From NCBI RefSeq assembly GCF_014642655.1, contig NZ_BMIR01000012.1:32939-96938 (forward strand): a stretch of DNA of 64,000 nt, written 5' to 3'. Below the pieces are notes generated by a model that ran no database searches, was not told where the DNA came from, and was given only the letters and a program-made list of their open reading frames with translations. Position numbers and translations under genes: made by a program. The DNA is from Pullulanibacillus camelliae (GTDB taxonomy: Bacteria; Bacillota; Bacilli; Bacillales; Sporolactobacillaceae). Shown here in pieces: positions 9,425 to 19,088 of this stretch; within the stretch, counting starts at the first letter, position 1, and each line of letters begins with the position of its first letter.

Positions 9425-9505
9425 CCTAATTTATTCATACTTCAAAAAAAAAAAAACAAAATTTCAGGTCAAGACCAAACTAATCTAGGTTTCTGATCTT
9501 TCAAG

Positions 9506-9545
9506 AAAAAACACACTCCCCCGCGGTTAAGCAGAGGAGTGCGTC
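9506..9545 (-). terminator. Intrinsic terminator of spoIIIE
   Basis: On the minus strand ACGCACTCCTCTGC pairs with GCGGGGGAGTGTGT (several G-U pairs) across a six-base loop, followed by six Ts. It starts just beyond the spoIIIE stop codon. Confidence 0.8.
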
Positions 9546-9553
9546 ACTATATT

Positions 9554-11866
9554 TTAAGAGGAAATTTCATCTTCAATTTTAGCAATCAGAACTTCCCTTG
9601 GTTTACTTCCTTCATACGGCCCAACAATATGGCGCTCTTCCATGGCGTCAATGAGACGGGCTGCTCGCGTATAGCCGATACGAAAGCGGCGCTGTAGCAT
9701 AGATACTGAAGCCGTCTGCATATCGACAACAAGCTTAACCGCATCGTCAAACAGCTCATCTTCAACCTCCTGCGCTTTTCGTTCGGGTTCATCCGTAGGA
9801 ATCATATTCTCTTGATATTGTGCCTTTTGCTGTGATATTACAAAATCAACCACAGCTTCCACTTCATCATCAGAAAGGAACGCCCCTTGTATACGCGTTG
9901 GCTTAGAAGCGCCAATAGGTAAAAACAGCATGTCCCCTTTTCCAAGAAGCTTCTCAGCACCACCACTATCTAAAATCGTCCTTGAATCGGTTTGAGACGA
10001 AACGCTAAAGGCAATCCTTGAGGGGATATTTGCCTTAATGACCCCTGTTATGACATCCACCGATGGACGCTGAGTGGCAATAATAAGATGAATCCCCGCT
10101 GCTCGCGCCATCTGAGCCAAACGAGTAATCGCATCCTCCACATCCTTTGAGGCAATCATCATCAAATCGGCAAGCTCATCAATGATAACAACAATATATG
10201 GCATATAAGGCTGCTGCTCTTCATGCTGTTCATTGTGCTTTCGAACATAATTATTATAGCCCTCAAGATTTCGTGTGCCGCTATGTGAAAAGAGCTCATA
10301 GCGGCGTTCCATCTCATCGACAACTTTTTTCAAGGCCTGCGATGCCTTTTTAGGATCCGTTACAACCGGTGTTAAAAGATGTGGAACACCATTGTACACA
10401 TTCAGCTCAACCATTTTAGGATCAACCATCAGCAGCTTTACTTCATGGGGCTTCGTACGCATAAGCAAGCTTGTAATAATGCCATTAATACACACACTTT
10501 TTCCGCTTCCTGTTGCCCCAGCAACAAGGAGATGAGGCATTTTACTCAAATCGGCTAGAATGGGCACACCCGAGATATCACGGCCGAGCCCGATGGCGAG
10601 CTTGGACATTTCTTTGGAGGCATATTCTGATTCAAGCACCTCACGCAAGGACACCATGGCTACCTCTTGGTTTGGCACTTCAATACCAACTGCTGATTTT
10701 CCTGGGATTGGTGCCTCGATACGGATTTCTTTGGCTGCCAAAGCTAAGGCGATATCATCATTCAAATTGACAATGCGGCTAACCTTTACCCCCACATCCG
10801 GGTACACTTCATATTTGGTTACCGCAGGTCCAAGGTGAACCTTTTTCACCTTGGCTTTTACACCAAAGCTTTCAAATGTTTGCTCTAGCTTGCGTACATT
10901 TGATGCAATATGCTGGCGCTCATTGGTCTGCGAATTTTTCACCGGAGGATTTAGCAAATCGAACGACGGCAATTGATATTCTTCATTTTCCATCTCTGGG
11001 ACAAGAAAACTTGCGCCTTCAGCCGCGTCATCCTCATCGGCTTCACTCTCCTCGCGCGGTGACTGTACAGATGTTTCGTGAGCTGTATAATCCGCTTCTT
11101 CATTAAAATCGTGAATAATCGGTTCCGTTTCTTCAGGCTCTCCAGCATTCTCGGTATGATCAATAAGCTCTAATGCTGCTTCAGAGGGGGGATTGGCAGC
11201 CTTTTCTTCCCGTTTATCCCGACGGCGTTCCTTAGATTCCTGCCATTTATCAGCAGCATTTTCACGGGCCGATTTAGAAAGACGACCAAGCCGAGTCATG
11301 AGCTTATGTAAAGTATCACGAAGCGATTTTCCTGTAATGAGAATGATAGAGATCAGGATGAGACAAAGCGCCATAAACATAGCTCCCTTGGCATCAAAGA
11401 GCACGTAGAAAAAGGCAAATCCGATCGCCCCAATCATGCCTCCTCCCAAATAACTCGCCGTTATATTGCCCAGAAGATATTCATGATAAAGCTCCCACGT
11501 ATTGCGAAGTACCGATGCATTTTTCCATTGGTTATTGTCTGTTAAAGCTTCAAACAATTTCACATGGCTTAAAAGTAAAATAGCAAAAAACAAAATATAA
11601 AACCCAACGAGTCTGCGCGTAAAAAATCGTGGCTGTTTTCGCGCCCATATATAATATACTGACAGAATAAGTGTGCCGATAAAAATTAATATATACCATT
11701 CCCCCGCAAAAAAACGGGCGATATCCACTAACACTTTTCCAGCAATTCCTGTATGGGTAATGCCAATACAGGTTAAGGCAAACAAAATCAGACCGGTGGC
11801 TTCATAAATAAACATCTGTTTCCAGCCTTTTTTTGTCTGCCGCCTTCTCTTTCTTTTTCTAGCCAT
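9554..11866 (-). CDS. spoIIIE: DNA translocase SpoIIIE
   Basis: SpoIIIE is a hexameric membrane-anchored ATPase that pumps the chromosome into the forespore through the division septum. The 770-residue protein has an N-terminal domain of about four membrane segments (about residues 15-180) and an acidic flexible linker (about 200-310). The motor follows, with Walker A GATGSGKS near residue 450 and Walker [12 protein letters not shown]. The C-terminal gamma domain ([18 protein letters not shown]) reads SRS sequences. The start at 11866 has AGAGGTG eight bases upstream. The upstream leader contains a palindrome (TTGGCTT/AAGCCAA). The gene stands as its own unit, closed by a strong terminator. 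Confidence 0.96.
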   Translation of the reverse strand: MARKRKRRRQTKKGWKQMFIYEATGLILFALTCIGITHTGIAGKVLVDIARFFAGEWYILIFIGTLILSVYYIWARKQPRFFTRRLVGFYILFFAILLLSHVKLFEALTDNNQWKNASVLRNTWELYHEYLLGNITASYLGGGMIGAIGFAFFYVLFDAKGAMFMALCLILISIILITGKSLRDTLHKLMTRLGRLSKSARENAADKWQESKERRRDKREEKAANPPSEAALELIDHTENAGEPEETEPIIHDFNEEADYTAHETSVQSPREESEADEDDAAEGASFLVPEMENEEYQLPSFDLLNPPVKNSQTNERQHIASNVRKLEQTFESFGVKAKVKKVHLGPAVTKYEVYPDVGVKVSRIVNLNDDIALALAAKEIRIEAPIPGKSAVGIEVPNQEVAMVSLREVLESEYASKEMSKLAIGLGRDISGVPILADLSKMPHLLVAGATGSGKSVCINGIITSLLMRTKPHEVKLLMVDPKMVELNVYNGVPHLLTPVVTDPKKASQALKKVVDEMERRYELFSHSGTRNLEGYNNYVRKHNEQHEEQQPYMPYIVVIIDELADLMMIASKDVEDAITRLAQMARAAGIHLIIATQRPSVDVITGVIKANIPSRIAFSVSSQTDSRTILDSGGAEKLLGKGDMLFLPIGASKPTRIQGAFLSDDEVEAVVDFVISQQKAQYQENMIPTDEPERKAQEVEDELFDDAVKLVVDMQTASVSMLQRRFRIGYTRAARLIDAMEERHIVGPYEGSKPREVLIAKIEDEISS

Positions 11867-12068
11867 GAGTGTGACACCTCTGTTCAATCTATTGAGAAAA
11901 CTTGGCTTTAAGCCAAGGTAAAGCCTGCTGAAGGGCTTAGCTTTTCCTCAGTCCATATTTCACACGAACAACGCGTTGGACTTGTCATCCTATTAAAAAC
12001 GAGAAGCACCGCATGAAAAAACGATGCGCTCATGCGATGCTGTCCATTCCTTCTTATTATACTGTACC

Positions 12069-12302
12069 TTAAATGGTGGATTTGAGTAAAGGCTGAAAGG
12101 TCACCTTTTTTCCCGGCTGATATTTTTCTTGAAGAAAATGCTGAGGATCAGAACTTATCACTTGAACAATGTGATAGTCAGATTCAGTTTCCTGTTCAAT
12201 GATAAGCGGAACACCATCCATTTCAATCATCACTTGCTTTGGCATTCCTCGCTCCTCGCTCTCAGAAAAAATGAGTTCAGGAGGCATAATCGTATAATAC
12301 AT
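12069..12302 (-). CDS. ylzJ: YlzJ-like protein
   Basis: A 77-residue protein of the YlzJ-like family, function unknown. It begins [14 protein letters not shown], the family's hallmark start. No signal peptide or membrane segment is seen. Its ATG overlaps the tepA stop codon (TAATG), so it should be translationally coupled to tepA. The tepA-ylzJ-spoIIIE order is the same as in B. subtilis. Confidence 0.85.
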   Translation of the reverse strand: MYYTIMPPELIFSESEERGMPKQVMIEMDGVPLIIEQETESDYHIVQVISSDPQHFLQEKYQPGKKVTFQPLLKSTI

Positions 12303-13027
12303 TATTGAACCACCTGCTGTTCATCCCTATCGGGTTTTTGTTTATCAATCAATTCATGCAGCTTCAATAATGCCTTTCCCACACCACCAACCTCATCGAT
12401 AATGCCCTTTTCTACAGCTTGTTCACCGACAAGATTTGTCCCTATATCTGTGGTTAAATTCGTTTTATTAAACATTAGCTCTTCAAAATCTTCGCCGCTA
12501 ATTTTAGAATGCGTGGTGACAAATCGAGTGATCCGCTCTTGAATTTTTTCAATATAATCAAAGCTCTGTGGCACACCGATAACTAGTCCGTTAAGACGAA
12601 CAGGGTGGATAAGCATCGTGGCGCTTTCAGCAATGAAAGAATAGTCTGATGATACGGCAATCGGCACCCCAATAGAATGGCCGCCGCCAATAACCAATGT
12701 AACCGTAGGCTTGGAAATGGTGGAAATCATTTCAGCGATCGCAAGGCCGGCTTCCACATCCCCACCAACCGTATTCAGCATGACTAGCAGGCCTTCGATT
12801 TTTTCATTCTGTTCAATAGCAATAAGCTGTGGAATTAAATGCTCATATTTAGTCGTCTTATTTTTTGGCGGTAAGGCCATATGACCTTCAATTTGACCAA
12901 TGATCGTAAGACAGTGAATATTTGATTCGGAACCCGTTAGATTCGTCTGTCCGAGTTTTTGAATTTGATTGAGCAGCGCATTCGATTCATTGTTTTGTTG
13001 TTCTTGCTCTTGTTGCTCCTCTGACAT
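12302..13027 (-). CDS. tepA: ClpP-like serine protease TepA (YmfB)
   Basis: A 241-residue member of the ClpP/crotonase superfamily, described in B. subtilis as a translocation-enhancing protease that may degrade signal peptides or small proteins. The likely catalytic serine is S118 in [13 protein letters not shown], and the histidine is H141 in MLIHPVR. An oxyanion-forming glycine pair lies in [10 protein letters not shown] (near 85-94). The N-terminus is polar and glutamine/glutamate-rich, with no signal peptide. It follows rnjB after a terminator and is coupled to ylzJ. Substrates are not predictable from sequence. Confidence 0.92.
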   Translation of the reverse strand: MSEEQQEQEQQNNESNALLNQIQKLGQTNLTGSESNIHCLTIIGQIEGHMALPPKNKTTKYEHLIPQLIAIEQNEKIEGLLVMLNTVGGDVEAGLAIAEMISTISKPTVTLVIGGGHSIGVPIAVSSDYSFIAESATMLIHPVRLNGLVIGVPQSFDYIEKIQERITRFVTTHSKISGEDFEELMFNKTNLTTDIGTNLVGEQAVEKGIIDEVGGVGKALLKLHELIDKQKPDRDEQQVVQ

Positions 13028-13127
13028 CTGGAAAGACCCCTCCTTTTACATAAGTTACGATTATTATCTGATAAGCAAAGGTTTTTCATACATTGGAGCT
13101 ATTAGAGCAAGAAGCTTCTATCACGCA

Positions 13128-13161
13128 GAAAAGTGCCGGCTACAGGGCACGACACTTTTCT
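13128..13161 (-). terminator. Intrinsic terminator of rnjB
   Basis: An inverted repeat AAAAGTG...CACTTTT with an inner GTGCC/GGCAC pairing lies just past the rnjB stop codon and ends in a T run on the minus strand. It is roughly symmetric. Confidence 0.65.
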
Positions 13162-13165
13162 TGAA

Positions 13166-14830
13166 TCATATTTCCATAATTATCGGTAAAATCATTGGAC
13201 GGCGTTTGGTTTTATCATAAAGATATCGACCTAGAGCATCACGAATACCGTTTTTCAGTGATGACCATTCAGATACCTTTTCATTCAGAGCTTTGGAAAG
13301 GACTTCTGTTACGATTTGGTTGGCATCCTCAATAAGTTCTTCAGACTCTCTAACATAGACAAAGCCTCGAGTGATAATCTCCGGACCGGAAAGAATGGCT
13401 TTTGATCGTCTGCCAAGGGTAACAACAACAATAAGTGTGCCATCTTCAGCCAGTAAACGGCGATCCCTTAGAACGATGTTCCCGACGTCACCGACACCCA
13501 AACCATCAACAAGCACTTGGCCAGCAGGAACCTTTTCCGTCTCACGCGCTTCACCCTTTGTAAATTCAACTACATCGCCTTTATCAAGTAAAAAGACATG
13601 ATGGAGCGGAAGACCTGTTGAAGCGGCAATATCCATGTGCACCTTAAGCATGCGAAATTCACCATGGATTGGAATCAAATATTTCGGACGCACCAATTCA
13701 AGCATAAGCTTCAAATCTTCTTCTGAGGCATGCCCAGAAACATGAACGTCCTTACCGTAAACAACTTGTACCCCGATCCGCATTAATGAGTCGATCGCTT
13801 TGGTGACATCTTTCTCATCACCGGGAGAAGCAGAAGAAGCATAGATAAAGATATCTGTGTCCTTTGGCTGCAGCTTTTTATGAGAATGGTTGGCAATTTT
13901 TATTAAAGGTGACATTGGATCACCTTCAGGCCCTGTTGAAATAATGGCAATTTCACGATCAGGTCTTTTATCGATTTTATCTAAACTGATAAAGGTGTGC
14001 TTAGGGACATGTAAATAGCCAAGCTTTGTCGCAATGCCAACCAGTCGCTCAAGATAGCGATTGTCTAACGCCACCTTTCGCTTTGTCTGTACAGCGGCAT
14101 TAACCACCTGCTGAATACGATGCAAATTAGACGCATAAAGAGCTGTTATAACTCTGCCTTCTGCAAAATAAAACACGTCTTCAATGCGTTCCCCTACTGT
14201 TGATTCAGAAGGCGTATGTCCAGGCAATTCAGCGTTCTTGCTATCCGAAAGCAGGCAAAGTACACCTTCATCGCCAATGCGCGTTAATTTACTCAAGTCA
14301 AATTTCACGCCATCTACAGGGGTATAGTCAAATTTAAAGTCCCCTGTATGAACAATCGCACCTTGCGATGTATGGAAGGCGAGGCCTACTGAGTCAGGGA
14401 TGCTGTGGTTCGTTCGGAAAAACGATACCCGATTGCTTCCAATCCAAACCTCTTTGTCAGGATCTATTGTATATGTTTTGACTTTCTTATTACTTTTCAT
14501 CTCTCTGAGCATTTGTTCTAAAAATGCCAGAGTCAGTGTAGTACCATATATTGGAGCCTTAATTTTCTTAATTAAGTACGGTATACCTCCAATATGTTCA
14601 CTATGTGCATGAGTCAAGAAGATCGCTTTTATACGATCTCGTTTTTGTTCGAGATGCGTGATGTCCGGTATTACAGTATCAACACCAAACATCTCATCTT
14701 TAGGATGCATCATCCCGGCATCAATGATAAAAATATCCTCATTGATCTCAATAACTGTCATGTTATTTCCAATTTCACCAACGCCGCCCATCGCATAAAT
14801 CTTGACCTTATCTTCTTGTTGATTCTGCAA
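13166..14830 (-). CDS. rnjB: Ribonuclease J2-type metallo-beta-lactamase nuclease
   Basis: RNase J proteins are metallo-beta-lactamase/beta-CASP nucleases of mRNA decay and rRNA maturation. Location after dapA and before tepA marks this as the RnjB (J2) orthologue. I chose the TTG at 14830 (554 residues), with GGAGG eight bases upstream. Zinc-site residues are H74, H76, E78 and H79 (HAHSEH) in place of the RNase J1 pattern HxHxDH, so the metal-binding aspartate is a glutamate. Other ligand motifs are kept (HTGDFKFD; HVSGHASEEDLKLM). As I recall, B. subtilis J2 has lost more of these ligands. It probably pairs with J1, encoded elsewhere. Confidence 0.92.
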   Translation of the reverse strand: MQNQQEDKVKIYAMGGVGEIGNNMTVIEINEDIFIIDAGMMHPKDEMFGVDTVIPDITHLEQKRDRIKAIFLTHAHSEHIGGIPYLIKKIKAPIYGTTLTLAFLEQMLREMKSNKKVKTYTIDPDKEVWIGSNRVSFFRTNHSIPDSVGLAFHTSQGAIVHTGDFKFDYTPVDGVKFDLSKLTRIGDEGVLCLLSDSKNAELPGHTPSESTVGERIEDVFYFAEGRVITALYASNLHRIQQVVNAAVQTKRKVALDNRYLERLVGIATKLGYLHVPKHTFISLDKIDKRPDREIAIISTGPEGDPMSPLIKIANHSHKKLQPKDTDIFIYASSASPGDEKDVTKAIDSLMRIGVQVVYGKDVHVSGHASEEDLKLMLELVRPKYLIPIHGEFRMLKVHMDIAASTGLPLHHVFLLDKGDVVEFTKGEARETEKVPAGQVLVDGLGVGDVGNIVLRDRRLLAEDGTLIVVVTLGRRSKAILSGPEIITRGFVYVRESEELIEDANQIVTEVLSKALNEKVSEWSSLKNGIRDALGRYLYDKTKRRPMILPIIMEI

Positions 14831-15332
14831 TGAGCATTCCTCCAATATTAACATATAAAAGATCTAACAATTCAAAAGGATCACTACGAACTATGGGTTT
14901 AGCCTATGTAAAACAAAAAACCGACAAACATACTAAACAGCTTCATTTCAAATCACGGCGATGATCACTGATCTGTGACTAGACCAACGGCTTTTCGATT
15001 CTTCAAACCCTTGATCTCTTACAAAACCCGTTTCACATCTCTCGCTTCTCTCTTTCGATTCCCATTAAAATGGCGCAACGCTTTAATTACTTTCTGTCTT
15101 CAGCCATCAATCGACACTCTTATCACACTTATTCGAAAGCTTCTCATATTTATGGCTTGTATACATTAAAATTAAAAGGCTTACCATAGCCCATACTTTC
15201 ACCCGTACGAATCCTTATCCGTATTATACTCTAAATACAGGAGGATATACAAGACCTGAAACTGGTATAAAATGAATTTATTACTAATAGTATAGAAACG
15301 ACTTAGCAAAATCTCCCCTCTTATAGAGAAGC

Positions 15333-15541
15333 CACTGAAAAGTTCTCTTTTTTATTTTATAATGCACAAGGAAGGTCGGATGCTGATTGCAATGAAAGGC
15401 ACTCACTTTCCGCTGGAAAGTGGTAAGCCTCCTCACGCTGCGCCCTGCTAACGTCTTACCGATCTCCCACTTCCCGCAGGAGGCTCGTGCCTTCCATTTC
15501 ATGACGATGGTGTATATTTTAGCTTTCAGTAGTTTTTCAGT
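15333..15541 (-). repeat. R1 intergenic repeat, complete copy
   Basis: About 200 bp. The centre (15401-15494) is imperfectly palindromic: GGTAAG (15422-15427) pairs with CTTACC (15455-15460), flanked by GGAAAGTG- and GGGAAGTG-type arms. The ends carry short inverted repeats, CACTGAAAA and TTTTTCAGT. Read on the minus strand, the core (GGGAAGTGGGAGA, GGTAAGAC, GAGGAGGCTTAC, GCGGAAAG) matches the 20.8-kb copy in the same order. It resembles, from memory, a repeat common in Bacillaceae intergenic regions. It has no coding capacity, so it is perhaps a MITE or a structured RNA. Confidence 0.7.
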
Positions 15542-15654
15542 ACTCCTTATAGAGAGGCTATTTCTTTAAAACGGTAGGCATGAGGAGAGTTTTACAGAAG
15601 TATAGCAGAGGATTAAAAACTGTGCACTAAAAGTAAAAATAAAACATGATGATG

Positions 15655-15687
15655 TAAAAAGAGACACCTTAAAATGCCCCTTTTTAC
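15655..15687 (-). terminator. Intrinsic terminator of dapA
   Basis: The minus strand reads AAAAAGGGGCA, a seven-base loop, then TGTCTCTTTTT. The 11-bp stem has G-U pairs and ends in a T run. It lies about 27 bases beyond the dapA stop codon. Confidence 0.75.
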
Positions 15688-15713
15688 TCAGACTGAGCTC
15701 ACCTGTTATAGCC

Positions 15714-16601
15714 TCAGTCCTCATCATTCGCTGATAGCTGCTGATAGACCTGCTGTAATTCCGTCAGCTCTGTTTCGGTCATGGGGACTAAAGGAAGACG
15801 CACACTGCCTACCTCGACTCCAAGCTGATTTAAAAGTGATTTAACCGGTACCGGACTCGGTTGCGCAAACAACTGACGCATGACAGGCAGTAAGTGCCGA
15901 TGGTATTGTGCCGCTTTCTCAAACTGTCCTTTTTGAAAAGCTTGGATTAATTCACGCATCTGTGGTCCGATGACATGAGAGGCTACAGATACCACCCCAT
16001 AGCCACCTATGGATAGAATAGGTAATGTCAGCCCATCGTCACCGCTATATAAAACAAAATCATCTGGTGTCCGCTCTATAATTTCCGCGATTTGATCCAA
16101 ATTACCACTAGCTTCTTTTATGGACACTACATTTTCAATAGAAGCGAGTTTAACAACAGTATCAGGGCTTAAATTAGAAGCTGTTCGCCCCGGAACGTTA
16201 TAAAGCATGATAGGAACATGAACGGATTGTGCAATGGTTTTAAAGTGTTCGTATAAACCAGCTTGGTTAGGTTTACTGTAATAGGGTGAAACGAGAAGCA
16301 CACCCTCTACACCAAGCTTTTCAACTTCTTTTGTCAGTGCGACGCTTTCTGCCGTATTATTGCTCCCCGTCCCTACAATCACTGGTACTCTACCAGCTGT
16401 TGCCTCTAAGACGGTTTCGAATAAAGCCAGCTTTTCGCTTTTAGACAATGTCGGAGATTCTCCGGTTGTCCCTGCCACAACAAGCCCTTCAGTTCCTGTG
16501 TTAATCAGATGATCCACGAGCTGCCGTGTGCGTTTATCATCCACTTCCCCGTGTTCATCAAATGGTGTGACCATAGCGGTTAATAACCGTCCAAACACCA
16601 C
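15714..16601 (-). CDS. dapA: 4-hydroxy-tetrahydrodipicolinate synthase DapA
   Basis: DapA condenses aspartate semialdehyde with pyruvate. Its product feeds lysine and peptidoglycan diaminopimelate, and also dipicolinate for spores via DpaAB. The 295-residue TIM-barrel protein has the Schiff-base lysine K162 (SIKEASG), Y134 with R139 (YNVPGRT) and the T45-T46 pair (AGTTGESP). It starts with GTG, with GGGAGG eight bases upstream. It is the last gene of asd-dapG-dapA and is followed by a terminator. Confidence 0.97.
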   Translation of the reverse strand: MVFGRLLTAMVTPFDEHGEVDDKRTRQLVDHLINTGTEGLVVAGTTGESPTLSKSEKLALFETVLEATAGRVPVIVGTGSNNTAESVALTKEVEKLGVEGVLLVSPYYSKPNQAGLYEHFKTIAQSVHVPIMLYNVPGRTASNLSPDTVVKLASIENVVSIKEASGNLDQIAEIIERTPDDFVLYSGDDGLTLPILSIGGYGVVSVASHVIGPQMRELIQAFQKGQFEKAAQYHRHLLPVMRQLFAQPSPVPVKSLLNQLGVEVGSVRLPLVPMTETELTELQQVYQQLSANDED

Positions 16602-16683
16602 AAAAATCGCCTCCCAATATTAATCACCCACTGATTCAGGAATCCTCCTGCAATCGGTCTCTCTCTAGTTATCCTGCCCATTA

Positions 16684-17922
16684 TTAATAATACTCTGTGG
16701 GCTCACTATAATTTTCTTTTTCCAATTCAAAGGCTTTATGGAGAGCATTCACAGCTTCATTTAAATATTTGTTCTCAATGAGTACCCAAATCGTTGTATG
16801 CGAATCAGCCGATTGCAAAATTTGAATGCCTTGACTTGTCAAAGCATGAACAATTTTGGCGGTTACACCTGGAACCCCTGCGATGCCAGCCCCAACCGCT
16901 GAGACCTTAGCGCAGTTGCGTTTGACCTCAGGATCAAAACCGAGTGTTTCAAGTGCAGCGACTGCACGTTCCGTTGCCAGACGACTGACCGTATAAACCA
17001 CTTCCTGAGGACTGATGTTGAAAAAATCTACGCTGATATGCTGCTCAGCCATGGCTTTGAAAACCTTTGATTGAAAATCGTATTGATCCTTTTTCGCTTT
17101 AACTTTTATTTGTGTGACGTCATCCATATAGGTAATGCCTGTGATTAGGCGCTCCTGAACATCCTGACCTTTCCCCATCCTCTTAATTGCTGTGATCAGG
17201 GTCCCTGGACGTTCTGACTTCGTCGAACGAATCCGAATGGGCACCTTCGCCTGCATCGCAATTTCAACAGCCCGAGGATGAATCACTTTTGCCCCCTGAT
17301 ACGCCATATTACAGACTTCATTATAAGTGAGTACCTGTAAGTGACGGGCATCGGAAACAATCCGTGGATCGGCTGTCATAACACCTTCCACATCGGTAAA
17401 GATATCGATCCACTCAGCTCCTAGTGCTGCACCTAAAGCCGCGGCAGAGGTATCACTCCCCCCACGACCTATAGTCGTGATTTCTCCTGTCTTTGTAATG
17501 CCTTGGAAGCCAGCGACAACCACAACATCAACAGCTTCAAGTCTTTGACGAAGGACTGAGGTGTCGACCTCAATGATTTTAGCATTCATAAAGTTCTCAC
17601 TTGTGCGAAAGCCTGCTTGGCCACCTGTCAACGCGTCGGAAGCGATCTCTTCACTTTGTAATAATCCTGAAAAAACAACGGATGAGATCGTTTCACCACA
17701 TGACATTAATAAATCCATTTCTCGTTCTGAGAGCCGGCGATCTTCAACAAGGCCGAGTAGCGTATCTGTCGCATAAGGTGCGCCCTTTCTCCCCATTGCA
17801 GAAACGACAACAACGACCTTATAGCCCTCGCTTACTGCCTTTTTTACATGTTTTACGGCTTCACGCCGATCTTCATCAGATTGAACAGAAGTGCCACCAA
17901 ATTTTTGGACGATGATCTTCAT
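16684..17922 (-). CDS. dapG: Aspartokinase I (diaminopimelate-sensitive type) DapG
   Basis: Aspartokinase phosphorylates aspartate, the first step to lysine, threonine, methionine and diaminopimelate. The 412-residue protein has an amino-acid kinase domain starting MKIIVQKFGGTSV, with TTIGRGGSDTSA near residue 150. Two C-terminal ACT domains follow (from about 265 and 345) for feedback control. Position between asd and dapA identifies it as the DapG isozyme, which in Bacillus responds to meso-diaminopimelate. Feedback specificity is inferred from synteny only. AAGGGG precedes the ATG. Confidence 0.95.
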   Translation of the reverse strand: MKIIVQKFGGTSVQSDEDRREAVKHVKKAVSEGYKVVVVVSAMGRKGAPYATDTLLGLVEDRRLSEREMDLLMSCGETISSVVFSGLLQSEEIASDALTGGQAGFRTSENFMNAKIIEVDTSVLRQRLEAVDVVVVAGFQGITKTGEITTIGRGGSDTSAAALGAALGAEWIDIFTDVEGVMTADPRIVSDARHLQVLTYNEVCNMAYQGAKVIHPRAVEIAMQAKVPIRIRSTKSERPGTLITAIKRMGKGQDVQERLITGITYMDDVTQIKVKAKKDQYDFQSKVFKAMAEQHISVDFFNISPQEVVYTVSRLATERAVAALETLGFDPEVKRNCAKVSAVGAGIAGVPGVTAKIVHALTSQGIQILQSADSHTTIWVLIENKYLNEAVNALHKAFELEKENYSEPTEYY

Positions 17923-17941
17923 CTATAGAACCCCTTCAACA

Positions 17942-18970
17942 TTAAATAGTAATAATCTTAAGCTGGACAAGGGTTTCAGCAATTTGTACTGAATTCCAAG
18001 CCGCTCCCTTTAATAAGTTATCCGAAACTATCCAAAGGTGAAGCCCTTTTTTCTCATCTGGGTCTTTGCGTACTCTTCCGACGAATACGTCTTTTTTTCC
18101 AGCAGCATCCATAGGCATAGGATACCCTAAGTTTGCTGGATCATCGACAACCGTTACGCCAGGTGAATCAGCTAACAAAGCTAAGGCGTCTTCAACGCCG
18201 ACTTCTTGGTCAAGCTCTACATAGACAGATTCCGCATGACCAACAGCCACAGGCAACCGAACGCATGTCGCTGCTACACGAAGCTCTGGAAACGCCATAA
18301 TTTTCTTTGTTTCATTGATCATTTTCATCTCTTCAAACGTATAGCGATTATCTTGAAAAGTATCGATTTGCGGAATGGCATTGAACGCAATTGGATATGG
18401 AAACTTTTCCGTTTTGGGCTCTTGACCATTCAAAACAGCCTCTGTCTGCTGCTTTAATTCCTCAATCGCTGAATGACCCGCACCAGACACCGCTTGGTAG
18501 GTAGAGACGATGACACGATTTAATCCATGCTTACGACGAAGGGGCTCTAATGCGACTACCATTTGTATTGTTGAACAATTGGGATTAGCGATAATCCCCT
18601 TATGTTCCCTTAATGCTTCAGGATTGACTTCTGGGACAACGAGTGGAACTTCAGGATCCATGCGAAACGCACTTGTATTATCAATAACAACAGCGCCTCT
18701 TTTTACAGCTTCTGGAGCCAATTGCTTAGATACCGCTCCACCTGCACTAAATAGGGCTATATCTACTCCTTCGAAAGCAGCGGGTTTTGCTTCTTCTACG
18801 ATAATTGACTGATCTTTGAACGTTTGTGTCTTCCCCGCTGATCGCTTTGAAGCGAGTAGCTTTAATTGAGAAATAGGTAATGATGAGCCTTCAAGCATCT
18901 TTAACATTTGTACGCCGACCGCTCCTGTAGCTCCAACAATCGCAACATTTAAGCCTTGTTTTGTATTCAA
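17942..18970 (-). CDS. asd: Aspartate-semialdehyde dehydrogenase Asd
   Basis: Asd reduces aspartyl phosphate to aspartate semialdehyde with NADPH, the branch-point precursor for DapA. The 342-residue protein shows the nucleotide-binding loop [11 protein letters not shown] (residues 9-19) and the catalytic cysteine C132 (NPNCSTIQ). I chose the TTG at 18970, with AGGAGG ten bases upstream; the extension to 19003 would begin inside the binding site region. It is first of the asd-dapG-dapA group and about 20 bases ahead of dapG. A hairpin lies in its presumed 5' leader. Confidence 0.95.
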   Translation of the reverse strand: MNTKQGLNVAIVGATGAVGVQMLKMLEGSSLPISQLKLLASKRSAGKTQTFKDQSIIVEEAKPAAFEGVDIALFSAGGAVSKQLAPEAVKRGAVVIDNTSAFRMDPEVPLVVPEVNPEALREHKGIIANPNCSTIQMVVALEPLRRKHGLNRVIVSTYQAVSGAGHSAIEELKQQTEAVLNGQEPKTEKFPYPIAFNAIPQIDTFQDNRYTFEEMKMINETKKIMAFPELRVAATCVRLPVAVGHAESVYVELDQEVGVEDALALLADSPGVTVVDDPANLGYPMPMDAAGKKDVFVGRVRKDPDEKKGLHLWIVSDNLLKGAAWNSVQIAETLVQLKIITI

Positions 18971-19004
18971 AGGGAACACTCCTCCTGACAACTGACAATT
19001 CAAA

Positions 19005-19037
19005 GGAGAAACGCGAACTCTCCTTTTGCGTTTCTCC
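19005..19037 (-). terminator. Hairpin after dpaB / in asd leader
   Basis: A perfect 10-bp stem, GGAGAAACGC (19005-19014) against GCGTTTCTCC (19028-19037), with a 13-base loop. On the minus strand it is followed by only three Ts. It lies about 50 bases past the dpaB... upstream side: it is upstream of asd and downstream of the asd candidate promoter, so it belongs to the asd 5' leader rather than to dpaB, which lies at higher coordinates' far side of its own stop at 19089. Its role as terminator or leader element is unresolved. Confidence 0.5.
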
Positions 19038-19051
19038 AGATTCTACTTCTT

Positions 19052-19079
19052 ATTTTATCATATCCTCTAACAATGAAAA
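19052..19079 (-). promoter_or_regulatory. Candidate sigma-A promoter for asd-dapG-dapA
   Basis: On the minus strand an extended -10 (TGA-TAAAAT, hexamer 19052-19057) is preceded by a weak -35, TTTTCA (19074-19079), with a 16-base spacer. It lies between the dpaB stop codon and asd. Confidence 0.45.
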
Positions 19080-19088
19080 GGGAAAGGG

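Larger units (their letters stand above)
9086..9553. other. Non-coding gap between spoIIIE and ymfF with repeat remnant
   Basis: This 468-bp stretch has no supported gene. It holds the spoIIIE terminator (9506-9545), a 12-base A run near 9448, a small inverted repeat (GTATCC/GGATAC near 9335-9355) and an R1-related tail at 9384-9424. In B. subtilis this position holds ymfC, ymfD and ymfE. No clear promoter for ymfF was found. Confidence 0.6.
14831..15713. other. 883-bp non-coding gap between dapA and rnjB
   Basis: The longest gap in the window. It contains a complete-looking R1 repeat (15333-15541), near-duplicate CTTATAGAGA segments on either side of it, and the dapA terminator (15655-15687). 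Short frames on either strand lack ribosome binding sites and family features. I see no RNA gene. A promoter for rnjB must lie in the last 300 bases but none stands out. Confidence 0.6.

Noticed and set aside
9448-9460. Run of 12 A residues as a phase-variable tract
   Set aside because: It lies in non-coding sequence outside any recognised promoter or reading frame.
14975-15169. 64-codon plus-strand frame in the dapA-rnjB gap
   Set aside because: It stands alone on the opposite strand, has no ribosome binding site and shows no domain.
18971-19088. Lysine riboswitch upstream of asd-dapG-dapA
   Set aside because: The gap is only 118 bases and shows a single simple hairpin; a lysine riboswitch needs about 170 bases and a five-helix junction.
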